The translations under genes and the position numbers were made by a program. The notes under the pieces are model-generated. The model worked only from the letters and a program-made list of their open reading frames with translations. It ran no database searches and was not told where the DNA came from. Positions 17,690-26,724 of a stretch of DNA of 64,000 nt are shown in pieces (position 1 is the stretch's first letter; the number at the start of each line of letters is the position of its first letter). Source of the DNA: Calothrix sp. PCC 7716 (GTDB taxonomy: Bacteria; Cyanobacteriota; Cyanobacteriia; Cyanobacteriales; Nostocaceae); the NCBI RefSeq assembly GCF_019977735.1, contig NZ_AP025018.1, positions 124,001-188,000 of the forward strand, read 5' to 3'.

Positions 17690-19786
17690 ATGTCTATTCA
17701 TTGTCCTACCTGTCTGACCGAAAACGCTGATACTGCTAGTAGTTGTATTGCCTGCGGTACACCTCTAAATGCCGCTACTGGTTCATCTGCACACCATTTA
17801 CCTAGTGGAACATTACTTAAACAAGGGCAGTACCAAATAGAAAATTTGTTAGGTGAAGGTGGATTTGGAATTACTTATAAAGGAGTTTATTTACCAAATT
17901 TAGCTCAGGTAGCTATTAAAGAGCTTTGGCCAGAAAAAGGAGTAAGGATTGGAAATACAATCACATGGCCATCTTCAATTACACCTGCACAAAGACAACA
18001 ACAACTCAGAAAAGTTAAACTAGAAGCTAGTTTCCAACAAAAATGCGTCCACCCTCATATTGCTCAAGTTTATGATTGGTTTGAAGACAATAACACAGCT
18101 TATATAGTAATGGAATTTATTTCTGGTAAATCTTTGTATCAAATTTTAGAAAATCAAGGAATATTAGATGAGAATAGAGTCAAATACTATTTTATTCAAA
18201 TTGCGGAAGCTTTAAAAGTTATTCATGCTAATAATTTTTTACATAGGGATATTAAACCAGATAATATTTTAGTGGATAATGACAATAAAGCAGTATTAAT
18301 TGATTTTGGCGCCACGAAAGAATTTATTGCAGGTCAGACACGCGAAATGAGCGTTACCTTAACATCGGGCTATGCGCCATTAGAACAATATAGTTACCGT
18401 GGTAAACGTTTCCCCGCAACAGACTTTTATGCTTTATGTGCATCAATGTATGAATTATTAACTGGAAAATTACCACCTGCCGCTACAGATATCATTAATG
18501 GTTCTGAAACACTTATTCCACCTCGGCAATTATGCCCAAATCTCAGTCCTTTAATCGAGAAAGTTATACTTACAGGAATGCAACTTAAGGTTGAAGACCG
18601 TTTTCAAACTGCCGATGAATTAATTGATGCTCTCAACGATAAATTTGTCTCTCCTAGTCACAAAAGAGCGCAGGAATTAGTTAAACAAGGTAAATTAGCA
18701 GAAGCAGTTTTAGCTTACGATAAATATCTCAAGAGTGAACCAAATAACGGTGAAGTTGCTGTTGAGCTAGCATTAGTGCAAATGCATCTCAACGATACAC
18801 AAGCAGAAAATGCTGCCAACAAAGCTATTCAATTAAAACCAAATGATGGTAGATGCTATGGAGTTTTAGGACTTATCAACTGTCGTAAATCTAATTGGTC
18901 AGAAGCGTTAAAAAAACTGCAAAAAGCAGCAAATTTAGCACCTCATGAAGTTTGGATACAAGCAAATTTAGCTTGGGCTTTAGGTAAATCTGGAAATTGG
19001 CAGCAAGCTGAAATTACTGTCAATAAAGCACTTCAACTTGATGCAAATTGTATTTTTGCTTTAGGATTACAAGCGTGGATAGCTGTTAATCAACAGCAAT
19101 GGAAACCAGGAATTCGTATGGCTACCCAGGCTATTTTTAAGTCTAAGCAAAGCTCCTCTAGAAACTCTCAAGCATTACAACGATGGGTATATCCTTATCT
19201 GATTTTTGCCTTAGACAAAGCAGTTGTTACTCAGCAAGCTAGCGATGTAGAAAGACGTATTCAGGAGTTTATTGCTCAAGTACCAGATAATAGCTTTGGC
19301 TGGGGTTTTAGAGGTTGGAAGCAAGCTGTACAAGGTTTATGGACTGATGCGGTTATTAGTTTTGAACAAGCTAGCTGTAAATCACAAGTTTCTAGCTGGA
19401 TATTAATTAATCAAGGAATTTCTCAGGAATATTTGCATAATTATCGAGCAGCTATTCAAACTTACGAAATTTACGCTCAAAAATATTCATCCAATGCATT
19501 TGTTTTGTTTCGTTTAGGTACTTTATATGGGCAAGTAGGAGAATGGATAAAAGCGCGCTCATATCTCGAAAAAGCAGTTCAGTTACAATGTAACTATGCA
19601 GAAGCTTACCATAATTTAGGTTGGGTGCTTCTTAATATTAAAGGTCAAGATGGCCAAGTGGAAAATTCTCGCGAAGTTTTGTCAGCTTATCGTAAAGCAG
19701 TTGAAGTATACCTGCAGCAAGAGCAGCACTCTTTGGCTCAAGGTATTAAACAAGCTTTTCAAGCAGTTGGTGTTGGCACTTTATAG
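17690..19786 (+). CDS. Zinc-ribbon serine/threonine kinase with TPR tail
   Basis: 698 residues. An N-terminal zinc ribbon (cysteines 5, 8, 19, 22) precedes a Hanks-type kinase domain (~residues 45-310): glycine loop GEGGFGITYKG, VAIKELWP with the catalytic lysine, HRDIKPDN, DFGATK and SGYAPLEQY, all intact. Residues ~325-690 are tetratricopeptide-like helical repeats (AELALVQMHLN, AYHNLGWVLLN and others) for partner binding. No membrane segment is seen, so it acts in the cytoplasm. It is the last gene of the same-strand array and the likely source of the phosphorylation read by the FHA protein at 14135 and removed by the phosphatase at 14786. Confidence 0.92.
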   Translation: MSIHCPTCLTENADTASSCIACGTPLNAATGSSAHHLPSGTLLKQGQYQIENLLGEGGFGITYKGVYLPNLAQVAIKELWPEKGVRIGNTITWPSSITPAQRQQQLRKVKLEASFQQKCVHPHIAQVYDWFEDNNTAYIVMEFISGKSLYQILENQGILDENRVKYYFIQIAEALKVIHANNFLHRDIKPDNILVDNDNKAVLIDFGATKEFIAGQTREMSVTLTSGYAPLEQYSYRGKRFPATDFYALCASMYELLTGKLPPAATDIINGSETLIPPRQLCPNLSPLIEKVILTGMQLKVEDRFQTADELIDALNDKFVSPSHKRAQELVKQGKLAEAVLAYDKYLKSEPNNGEVAVELALVQMHLNDTQAENAANKAIQLKPNDGRCYGVLGLINCRKSNWSEALKKLQKAANLAPHEVWIQANLAWALGKSGNWQQAEITVNKALQLDANCIFALGLQAWIAVNQQQWKPGIRMATQAIFKSKQSSSRNSQALQRWVYPYLIFALDKAVVTQQASDVERRIQEFIAQVPDNSFGWGFRGWKQAVQGLWTDAVISFEQASCKSQVSSWILINQGISQEYLHNYRAAIQTYEIYAQKYSSNAFVLFRLGTLYGQVGEWIKARSYLEKAVQLQCNYAEAYHNLGWVLLNIKGQDGQVENSREVLSAYRKAVEVYLQQEQHSLAQGIKQAFQAVGVGTL

Positions 19787-19906
19787 CAACAGTCTTCCAC
19801 GCACTTCGGTCAATGTAATTGCTACCTATATGGCGCCTGCTAAGATTGAAGGTGTAAACAACAAGCTATATCCCCCAACTAACGGCAACACCCTACAACT
19901 ATGGAT

Positions 19907-20323
19907 TTAGCTTTCTTCTAGGTTTTCTTGGATGGTTGTAAACTCACTTCTCAAATCATCTTCAGGTGGTCTTTTCTCAAACTCTTCGTGTGTATATACC
20001 CATACCAAATAAACTGTACACTTTTCTTCACAAAGTACATACATTAAACGACCGCATCCTGCTGCACCGTCTAGCTCAGGGGTTTTAAATTTAATTTTTC
20101 TAAATTTAAATTTAGAGTCATAACATCCTTTTGGGAAACTCTCATCTTCTGAAAAAGGATTAGAGCCAGGATTTTCACGGAGTTGATCAATATAGTAATC
20201 AATTAACTCCAAAAAAGAACCTCTAGCTCTTTCATTTTTACGATAATAACTTTTAATTACCTTTTTAAGGCTAGTCTCAAACCTCTTCAAGGGCACTATC
20301 TGATAAGCTTCGCAACCAGTCAC
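19907..20323 (-). CDS. RelE/ParE-like toxin-type protein
   Basis: 138 residues; start overlaps the 3' end of its upstream partner by 47 bp, a coupling typical of toxin-antitoxin pairs. The sequence has the basic helix-then-beta-sheet layout of the RelE/ParE superfamily (VKSYYRKN helix, FRKIKFKTPE, GRLMYVLCEEKCTVYLVWVY). The long overlap and size are consistent with a type II mRNA interferase or inactive relative. No certain catalytic residue can be pointed to. Confidence 0.55.
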   Translation of the reverse strand: MTGCEAYQIVPLKRFETSLKKVIKSYYRKNERARGSFLELIDYYIDQLRENPGSNPFSEDESFPKGCYDSKFKFRKIKFKTPELDGAAGCGRLMYVLCEEKCTVYLVWVYTHEEFEKRPPEDDLRSEFTTIQENLEES

Positions 20324-20759
20324 GAGTTTCCTCCGGCTTCAATGCCTTACCCTGATATTCTAAGGACAGTTGTTCTAGAGTATCAGATAAAACGGCTTGA
20401 TATCCAGGGTCTTGACGCTCAACAGCATCTAAAATATTTTCAACCAGCAGATCTAATGCTTCAATACAGGAGTAGAAAGCTTCTTTTTGGTTGGTTACAT
20501 CTAAAAACAAGGTATATGCTGCTATCCGAAGTTTACGTGTTAGGCTAACTATGCCCTGTGCTGGCTCTTCGCGAAGAATGTAAGCTAGTTTTTTTAAACT
20601 CTCACGGTCTTCATCTGAAAAATTGTTCCACTCCTGCTTAACTGTATTGGCTACTCTACGTAACCTGGCAGCTATTTCATCAAATCGTGATGATGGGCTG
20701 ACCTTTCTTTGCCAGATACTCCGAATCTCGTAAGAATCAATCACAATTGCGGTGGACAC
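20277..20759 (-). CDS. Putative antitoxin-type partner of the RelE-like gene
   Basis: 160 residues, all-helical in appearance, charged, with no DNA-binding motif that I recognise. It is the first gene of a two-gene minus-strand operon and overlaps the RelE-like gene. By position it would be the antitoxin, but it is longer than most type II antitoxins. Function inferred only from context. Confidence 0.45.
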   Translation of the reverse strand: MSTAIVIDSYEIRSIWQRKVSPSSRFDEIAARLRRVANTVKQEWNNFSDEDRESLKKLAYILREEPAQGIVSLTRKLRIAAYTLFLDVTNQKEAFYSCIEALDLLVENILDAVERQDPGYQAVLSDTLEQLSLEYQGKALKPEETRDWLRSLSDSALEEV

Positions 20760-21232
20760 AGCTTTACTCCCAGATATGCTCTGCTTTAATGCTTAAATAA
20801 AAAACAAATTTTTGAAGATAGACAAAACAGATTTTGAATTACCTTTATTTTACGACACCAGCTTTTTACTGTCTTCCGCATTAAGGAAATATATTTTACC
20901 ATTTCTTCACAAGTCTTAGCCTTTGTACCGCAATGCCTGAGTTAGCTGCCCGGTATGGAAACAGGATAATTCTGTCTTAGTTCATCGATTATAAGCTGAA
21001 CAGTGCCTAATCTTCTGTGTTTTATGCATCCTACTATATAACGTGCTTAAAAGCACAGATGATTCAAATTATATACATAGGAAAGATTTATTCGTTATAA
21101 GCAAGTTTATCAACGGCGCCTTATGCAGCAGTAAATCAAGCACTCCTCTCTGTGTTCTCTGTGCCTCTGTGGTAAAAATATTAACTGCACTGCACAGGCG
21201 AGACGCCTATGCTACAAGTCGGCAAAAATTTT
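20760..21232. other. Intergenic region without recognised gene
   Basis: About 470 bp of AT-rich DNA between the toxin-antitoxin-like pair and the ndhD terminator region. I see no convincing coding frame or RNA gene. One GGCGCC site lies near 21116. Confidence 0.5.
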
Positions 21233-21256
21233 GGGGGTGATTAGGAAATCACCCCC
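21233..21256 (-). terminator. Probable ndhD terminator hairpin
   Basis: Inverted repeat GGGGGTGATT / AATCACCCCC with a short loop lies 58 bp beyond the ndhD stop. Reading the minus strand, the stem is followed by AAAATTTTT, which fits a Rho-independent terminator for ndhD. Confidence 0.6.
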
Positions 21257-21313
21257 ACTATGCCATACCTCTGTGGTTAAACTATTTAGTTGCACTGTCG
21301 TTTTCTTCCGAGC

Positions 21314-22906
21314 TTATTGTGCAACGTTTTGAGCAATTACAGGCGCCGTAAATATTTGGCTGTACATGCTAGCGGGTTGTTGTCCGGCAAATACAGGCAG
21401 TGCTTCACGCGCGTGTTGAGCAACTTCTACTGTCTTAACATCGTAAGCTTGGGTGACGATTTTTGGATATAAACCGATACCGATGATGGGAAGTATTAAG
21501 CAAGCGGTGATAAATAGTTCGCGAGGTTTGATGTCTTCTACAAATTCGTCGAGGTGTAATTCTTCGTTTTTCTTACCGTAGAACACTTCACGTAACATCG
21601 AGAGCAAGTAGATAGGAGTTAAGATTACGCCAACTGCGCTTAAGAAGACTACTACAATTTTGAAGCTTGAGCTATATACATCGCTGGTGGAGATACCGAG
21701 GAATACCATCAACTCTCCGACGAAACCGCTCATACCAGGTAATGCAAGCGATGCCATTGAACCAGCAGTGAACAGTGCAAATGTACGAGGCATTACTTTA
21801 CCCATACCACCCATTTTGTCCATCATTAAGGTGTGGGTACGTTCGTAAGTTACACCAGATAAGAAGAATAATGCTGCTGCGATTAAACCGTGGGATACCA
21901 TTTGCAGAACGGCGCCACTAATACCAACTTCAGTATAAGAAGCGATACCGATTAACACGAAGCCCATGTGAGCAACCGAGGAATAAGCCAAACGACGTTT
22001 GAGGTTTGTTTGAGCAAAGGCGCAACATGCTCCGTAGATAATGTTAACTACACCAAGAATTGCGAGTATAGGAGCAAAGTAAACGTGAGCATTGGGGAGC
22101 ATTTCCATGTTGAAGCGGATTAATGCATAACCACCCATTTTTAACAACACACCAGCTAAAACCATTGAACCAGGGGCAGGCGCCTCACCATGTGCATCAG
22201 GAAGCCAAGTGTGGAAAGGGAAGATAGAAAGCTTTACGCCGAAAGCAATTAAGAAACCAGTGTAAAGAGCTAACTCTAAAGTGATAGGATATTCCTTCAA
22301 ACCAAGTTCAACCATGTCGAAGGTTAAGGTATCACCATAAAATGCCATTGCTAAACCAGCTATCAAAATGAAGATAGAAGCAGCAGCAGTGTAAATAATA
22401 AATTTAGTAGCAGCGTAGCGGCGCTTTGCACCACCCCAAATAGAAATCAATAAATATACAGGAACGAGTTCAACTTCCCACATCAAGAAGAACAGCAACA
22501 TATCTTGCGCTGTAAACACCCCGATTTGAGCGCTGTACATCAACAGCATCATTGCATAAAACAATCGCGGCTTGTTAGTAATCTTCCAAGACGCGAAAAC
22601 AGCGAGTGTATTTATTAAGCCAGTTAACAAAACTAGCGGCATCGAAATTCCATCAACAGCGAGTGACCAATTTAAGCCAAGTTGCGGAACCCAAGCGTAC
22701 TTCTCAACAAGCTGATATCCAGAACTTTGAAAATCGTAATTGTGCCAGAAGGCAGCAATCATTAAAGCAAAATCAGCAAACGCAACTCCTAAAGTGTACC
22801 AGCGAACGGTTTTGCCATCTTTATCAGGGATAAAGGGAATCGCCGAAGCCGCTACTAGCGGTAAGGCAATCATGGCACTCAGCCAAGGAAAATCAAAGCT
22901 ATTCAT
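21314..22906 (-). CDS. ndhD: NAD(P)H dehydrogenase subunit NdhD (chain 4)
   Basis: 530 residues with ~14 predicted membrane helices. It matches the NuoM/ND4/NdhD antiporter-like family throughout: [20 protein letters not shown] with the functional Glu, then [12 protein letters not shown], and SSVAHMGFV. Length matches cyanobacterial NdhD1-type proteins (~525-530). It would be a proton-pumping membrane subunit of NDH-1 in thylakoids, used for respiration and cyclic electron flow. No other ndh gene is adjacent, as is usual for dispersed ndhD copies in cyanobacteria. The start ATG is followed directly by the first helix. Confidence 0.95.
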   Translation of the reverse strand: MNSFDFPWLSAMIALPLVAASAIPFIPDKDGKTVRWYTLGVAFADFALMIAAFWHNYDFQSSGYQLVEKYAWVPQLGLNWSLAVDGISMPLVLLTGLINTLAVFASWKITNKPRLFYAMMLLMYSAQIGVFTAQDMLLFFLMWEVELVPVYLLISIWGGAKRRYAATKFIIYTAAASIFILIAGLAMAFYGDTLTFDMVELGLKEYPITLELALYTGFLIAFGVKLSIFPFHTWLPDAHGEAPAPGSMVLAGVLLKMGGYALIRFNMEMLPNAHVYFAPILAILGVVNIIYGACCAFAQTNLKRRLAYSSVAHMGFVLIGIASYTEVGISGAVLQMVSHGLIAAALFFLSGVTYERTHTLMMDKMGGMGKVMPRTFALFTAGSMASLALPGMSGFVGELMVFLGISTSDVYSSSFKIVVVFLSAVGVILTPIYLLSMLREVFYGKKNEELHLDEFVEDIKPRELFITACLILPIIGIGLYPKIVTQAYDVKTVEVAQHAREALPVFAGQQPASMYSQIFTAPVIAQNVAQ

Positions 22907-23186
22907 AACTGATAATCGTTTTGTTTCAACTTGTTTACATTATATTAAGGAATGTTTACTTTTGTAAACGGCATAAATCCTTATAAAATCGAATCTTAGG
23001 TATTTGACACTCGAATATTAGTAGTAAATACCTATTGCCTTTGGTGCATGTCTATTCTATGCACAAAGAAATGTAACGTCAATAGTTAAGACTGACTTAT
23101 AACTTCTTCATATATATTTACAATCTTCAGCCCAAGGATTCCTGATTTTTCTTATAAATTATTTAAAAACCTGTAAAACCCACGTT

Positions 23187-23214
23187 GTAGAGACGCGATT
23201 AATCGCGTCTCTAC
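23187..23214. repeat. Interspersed palindrome, family A
   Basis: Perfect 28-bp palindrome with arms beginning GTAGAGACGCG and ending CGCGTCTCTAC, lying just past the 3' end of the gene at 23228. Related copies occur at 41217, 46988 and 59634. Confidence 0.85.
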
Positions 23215-23227
23215 CAGGCACCTGAAT

Positions 23228-23734
23228 TTAAACGATTCGATTTACAATAGTCCACACCTCACCGTCCGAACGAACGTATGGGACAGAAATGGTCTTAAAG
23301 CCGGTAATAAAAGGTTTGTAATAAACTTGCCAGTAAAGAGGACTAAGTTCATCAGCGCAAGCTTTGAGGTCATGAAGTTCTGCTGCGAGTTCCGCCGCTA
23401 TATCATTAATACGCTGGGCATGTATCTTAGCTTTGTTACGCGCGATTTCGAGTTGCTCCTCTTGTAACGCGCGCTGGACTTTGGGTGGAAGTCGCTGTAA
23501 TTGCCCTTTTCTTTGTTTAAGTTTGGCTTCGAGTACAGCAATAGCGTCATCAATACCCTTTATTTCGGCAGCAAGTTGAGGGTTATCTCTTGCCTGTTGC
23601 CGTAATAGCTCTACAACATTTGGGAGTGAGTCATCACTCTCACTTAATGTAACGGGAGTTAGCGTCGCACGTTCTTCACGCAAAGCATCTATCTGTATCT
23701 GAAGCGCGACAATTTCAGCCTGAAGTTTTTCCAT
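23228..23734 (-). CDS. Coiled-coil hypothetical protein
   Basis: 168 residues from the ATG at 23734 (MEKLQAEIV). A longer open frame reaches 23833, but that extension reads through a heptanucleotide repeat and is rejected. The N-terminal half is long heptad-like helix rich in Glu, Gln, Leu and Arg, fitting a coiled coil; the C-terminal part ends with a beta-like segment (TGFKTISVPYVRSDGEVWT). No family recognised; soluble. Confidence 0.55.
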   Translation of the reverse strand: MEKLQAEIVALQIQIDALREERATLTPVTLSESDDSLPNVVELLRQQARDNPQLAAEIKGIDDAIAVLEAKLKQRKGQLQRLPPKVQRALQEEQLEIARNKAKIHAQRINDIAAELAAELHDLKACADELSPLYWQVYYKPFITGFKTISVPYVRSDGEVWTIVNRIV

Positions 23735-23749
23735 ATATATATAAGTTAT

Positions 23750-23774
23750 GAGTGCTGAGTGCTGAGTGCTGAGT
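23750..23774. repeat. Heptanucleotide tandem repeat (GAGTGCT)
   Basis: About 3.5 copies of GAGTGCT directly upstream of the coiled-coil gene start. Short tandem heptanucleotide repeats are typical of heterocystous cyanobacteria. Confidence 0.8.
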
Positions 23775-23819
23775 AGGTAGGAGTTGGAAAGTGAAAGGTA
23801 AAAAAGTATGTTAAGGGAC

Positions 23820-23885
23820 GTAGGGTGCGTCACTGCACTAACAACTCCTCACGCTCACACAACAATTAAAGTACAGTGACGCACC
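23820..23885. repeat. Inverted-repeat element
   Basis: Arms GTAGGGTGCGTCACTG and (C)AGTGACGCACC are separated by ~38 bp. The layout resembles a small non-coding interspersed repeat able to form a hairpin. Confidence 0.65.
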
Positions 23886-23952
23886 ATCCAGATAAACATT
23901 ATCCGCGTACTGTATAATAAATTTGTATTCTATATTGGTTCACAAAGTCAAA

Positions 23953-24135
23953 ATGCTATTAACAGAACCAGAAATTGAACAAGTTTTAGAACAAGTTAAA
24001 ACGACTTTTCCTCATTTTGCTGATTAGGAATATAAGAACGAGAAAAGCCAGCAGTATTTTGGATTTTCTGTATGGTAAAAATTTATTTTTAAAACAAAAA
24101 TGCTAGAACTATTCAAAGCTTTTTCTGTAATTTTA
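23953..24135 (+). pseudogene. Decayed, internally deleted copy of the gene at 24201
   Basis: The first ~24 codons (MLLTEPEIEQVLEQVK, then PHF) align with the neighbour at 24201 (MLLSEPEVQKVVEKVK). A TAG stop interrupts soon after; the similarity continues to FGFSVW and a second stop. The frame then jumps to the C-terminal LFKAFSVI, matching LFRAFSAI of the intact gene. About half the gene is missing. This is a tandem duplicate that has decayed. Confidence 0.8.
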
Positions 24136-24200
24136 ACTAATTTTACATATCATCAAATTGGCGCCGTTTAATCGTAAATTAGCAAAAGGCTGACAATAAA

Positions 24201-24563
24201 ATGCTATTATCAGAGCCAGAAGTTCAAAAAGTTGTAGAAAAGGTTAAACTTGCTTTCCCTCATTTTAACGATTGGGAATATAATAACGAAGAAAACGAGT
24301 ATTATTCAGGTTTTTGTGTTTGGGGAGAGTTTGTTATTGGGTATCAAGACATGATGCCACGACGTTTTTATGTCACGTTTAATAAATACGAAAATAAGTG
24401 GAGAGGTAATTTAACAATAGGTAAACATTCTTATTACTGGTCAAGTACAGAAGAAGGTGATGCTGACTTACTACATACGGCACCTTGCGACTCTTTAGAA
24501 CAAGTAATAGCAGAACTTAAAAAACAAATGGTAGAACTGTTCAGAGCATTTTCTGCAATTTGA
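24201..24563 (+). CDS. Hypothetical protein, tandemly duplicated
   Basis: 120 residues, soluble, rich in aromatic residues (NDWEYNNEENEYYSGFCVWG). No known family recognised. A degenerate copy lies 65 bp upstream, which supports this frame being real and shows that the pair arose by local duplication. Confidence 0.55.
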   Translation: MLLSEPEVQKVVEKVKLAFPHFNDWEYNNEENEYYSGFCVWGEFVIGYQDMMPRRFYVTFNKYENKWRGNLTIGKHSYYWSSTEEGDADLLHTAPCDSLEQVIAELKKQMVELFRAFSAI

Positions 24564-24598
24564 CAAGTATAATTATTTATGATAAACGTTCTAATGAA

Positions 24599-24913
24599 TT
24601 AGCTTGCTGCAATTAAATCATCATCTAAATCATCTTCAGTAAATCCAAACTTATTACATAAATCTTCTAAAGACTGAGGTTTAACAGTATCACTTTTCGC
24701 ACGTCGCAATGCTGCCAATAACCGAGTAGAGTTAGCAGGTGAGCGCAGTATATAAAGAGTCTCTAGTATACTGTTAAGTTCAGCTTCAGAAATTAGTGCA
24801 GCATTTTGACCGTTTGGTCTAGTAATGACTATAACTTCGCCAGTTTGAACGACTTGGTTACACAGTGTATCCAAATTTATAGTAGCTTCTTCTGGTGTGA
24901 CTTTCATTGACAT
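24599..24913 (-). CDS. Phd/YefM-type antitoxin
   Basis: 104 residues. The N-terminus has the Phd/YefM pattern: a beta strand, then LDTLCNQVVQTGEVIVITR and NAALISEAELNSI, for DNA-binding dimerisation. The longer acidic tail (EDDLDDDL) would bind the toxin. It lies 40 bp downstream of the YoeB-like toxin on the same strand, so the order toxin-antitoxin is the reverse of the usual yefM-yoeB order. Confidence 0.8.
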   Translation of the reverse strand: MSMKVTPEEATINLDTLCNQVVQTGEVIVITRPNGQNAALISEAELNSILETLYILRSPANSTRLLAALRRAKSDTVKPQSLEDLCNKFGFTEDDLDDDLIAAS

Positions 24914-24953
24914 AAGTTAACTCTAAGTAATGTTTTAAGGGATTGAATTATAC

Positions 24954-25235
24954 CTACTTATAATGATATCGAGCTTTCAGAAATTGAACTCGGTTATCAC
25001 TTACTGTATATATTAGTCTATGCTCTTGATTTATACGGCGTGACCAACATCCAGAATATTCATATTTTAACGCTTCAGGCTGACCGATGCCTTCATATGG
25101 TGTTCGCAGGACTTCCCTTACCATTTTTAGTATACGAAGCGATATTTTTCGATTATTTCCAATCCAATATTCCAAATCTTCCAAAAATTCTACCTGAAAC
25201 ACTGCCTCAAATTCGACTCTATCATCAGCACCCAT
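24954..25235 (-). CDS. YoeB/Txe-family mRNA interferase toxin
   Basis: 93 residues from the internal ATG (MGADDRVEF); a slightly longer start at 25244 is possible. The C-terminal half carries the family signature: GIGQPEALKYEYSGCWSRRI, then EHRLIYTV and ARYHY, with the catalytic-type Glu, Arg and His residues in place. It should cleave ribosome-bound mRNA. It is encoded first in the operon, upstream of its likely antitoxin. Confidence 0.85.
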   Translation of the reverse strand: MGADDRVEFEAVFQVEFLEDLEYWIGNNRKISLRILKMVREVLRTPYEGIGQPEALKYEYSGCWSRRINQEHRLIYTVSDNRVQFLKARYHYK

Positions 25236-25397
25236 ACAACACAACCTTTTTCAAGCATATCTTAAAGTAAATGCTCAATAGAGAAAATAGTAAAGTACGA
25301 TTGTATTAAAGCATACATATCATTTTGTTAAGACAATCTGATGTTGGGCTAAAAACTCCTCTTTTTCCCCCCAAAGGAAGCGGGGGGCAATGGAAGA

Positions 25398-26318
25398 TTA
25401 GTGTTTAATTACTTTGGCGCCATCGTTATCAATATGTAACGCACGTACTTGTGCAGCAACACCAACATTTTTCCAAGCAGTAGCCATAGCTGCCACAACA
25501 TCAATAGTATGGCTGGTATCAGTTAGTGCAAGTAGAGTTGGTCCGGCGCCGCTAATTACCATCCCGTAGGCGCCTGCATTTATAGCTGCAGCACTAACAG
25601 CATCATACCCTTGAATAAGTGACGAACGATAAGGCTGATGTAATTTATCTTGTAGAGACGCTTGTAACCAGTTTGTTTTTCCCGTTTCGAGCGCGCGTAA
25701 CAACAAACCAAGATGTGAGATATTAAAAATGGCATCCGCACGACTAATTTCGGTAGGTAACACTCGTCGCGCTTCTTTCGTCGAAAGCTCAAAATCAGGA
25801 ATAGCTACAACAGGGACAATACTTTCATGCCAAGGGATATCACAAATTTCCCAACCATCAACACTAGTTGCAGCAAGACGACAACCACCAATTAAAGCTG
25901 GAACCACATTATCAGGGTGTCCCTCCATCGATATTGCCAAGTCCATCACCTGCGACTGAGTTAAAGGTTCCCCAGCTAGAATATTGGCGCCAACTAATCC
26001 ACCAACAATAGCAGTTGCAGAACTTCCCAAACCACGTGCGAGTGGTACACCCAAAGCAATCTCTATCTTTACAGGTGGGGGTGTCTTACCGAGGTGTTCA
26101 TACAGTTTTACATACGCGCAATAAAGCAGATTATCCTTATATATAGTGTCCACGCGCGCAGCTTCGGCGCCAGTAACAATAATTTGCGTCTCACCATCAA
26201 CCATCTCGAACTTAAAATGGTTGTGTAACGTTAAAGCGGCGCCGATGCAATCGAACCCTGCACCCAGATTTGCAGTAGTAGCAGGAACAGTGACAGTAAC
26301 CGAAGAATTAACAGACAT
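25398..26318 (-). CDS. thrB: Homoserine kinase ThrB
   Basis: 306 residues of the GHMP kinase superfamily. N-terminal VTVPATTANLGAGFDCIG is the substrate-side motif, GVPLARGLGSSATAIVGG the phosphate-binding loop, and VISGAGPTLLAL the third GHMP motif. It phosphorylates homoserine to O-phosphohomoserine for threonine synthesis in the cytoplasm. Length is normal for bacterial ThrB. The gene contains five GGCGCC sites. Confidence 0.95.
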   Translation of the reverse strand: MSVNSSVTVTVPATTANLGAGFDCIGAALTLHNHFKFEMVDGETQIIVTGAEAARVDTIYKDNLLYCAYVKLYEHLGKTPPPVKIEIALGVPLARGLGSSATAIVGGLVGANILAGEPLTQSQVMDLAISMEGHPDNVVPALIGGCRLAATSVDGWEICDIPWHESIVPVVAIPDFELSTKEARRVLPTEISRADAIFNISHLGLLLRALETGKTNWLQASLQDKLHQPYRSSLIQGYDAVSAAAINAGAYGMVISGAGPTLLALTDTSHTIDVVAAMATAWKNVGVAAQVRALHIDNDGAKVIKH

Positions 26319-26382
26319 TTACAAAAATAATGTAATCAATCATCTAGCATCCCATGTAATTGACCATTTTTATAATCAAATT

Positions 26383-26456
26383 CTTGTGGAGCAGGCATCC
26401 CTGCCTGCCTATAAATAAAGTTTATAAGGGACGGGCAAGGATGCCCATCCCACAAG
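26383..26456. repeat. Interspersed palindrome, family C
   Basis: Inverted repeat with arms beginning CTTGTGGAGCAGGCATCC and ending GGATGCCCATCCCACAAG; the centre is AT-rich. Related elements lie at 27116, 36831, 42845 and 59493. Confidence 0.85.
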
Positions 26457-26510
26457 AGTTTTACCTGTTAACATTTTTGTAATACTGCAAACAGCTAAAT
26501 CTGGACTTCT

Positions 26511-26559
26511 GTCATGCTGAGGAACGTAAAGCGGAGCTTTTCCCGAAGGGAAGCATCTT
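26511..26559. repeat. GTCATGCTGA-type interspersed repeat
   Basis: Starts GTCATGCTGAGGAACG and ends AGGGAAGCATCTT. A related block beginning GTCATGCTGAACGCAGTG occurs at 51288. Non-coding repeat, role unknown. Confidence 0.6.
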
Positions 26560-26724
26560 AAAAATTTTCACTTTCTTCAAAAGTAAACTTCTGACTTTTT
26601 ATAGGTATAAGTAAAAGAAAACAGCCCACAAAAATAATGAATCCGGAGCTAAAATACTGACTAAGATTAAATTTTATGCACGCATAGCATCTTAAATTTA
26701 GACTGCTATCCAAAAAATATGCTG

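Larger units (their letters stand above)
26319..26724. other. Intergenic region with two repeat elements
   Basis: About 400 bp upstream of thrB. It holds a family-C palindromic element (26383-26456) and a second repeat-like block (26511-26559). No gene is seen. Confidence 0.6.

Noticed and set aside
23735-23833. N-terminal extension of the coiled-coil gene
   Set aside because: The extension is translated from a heptanucleotide repeat; the ATG at 23734 is a better start.
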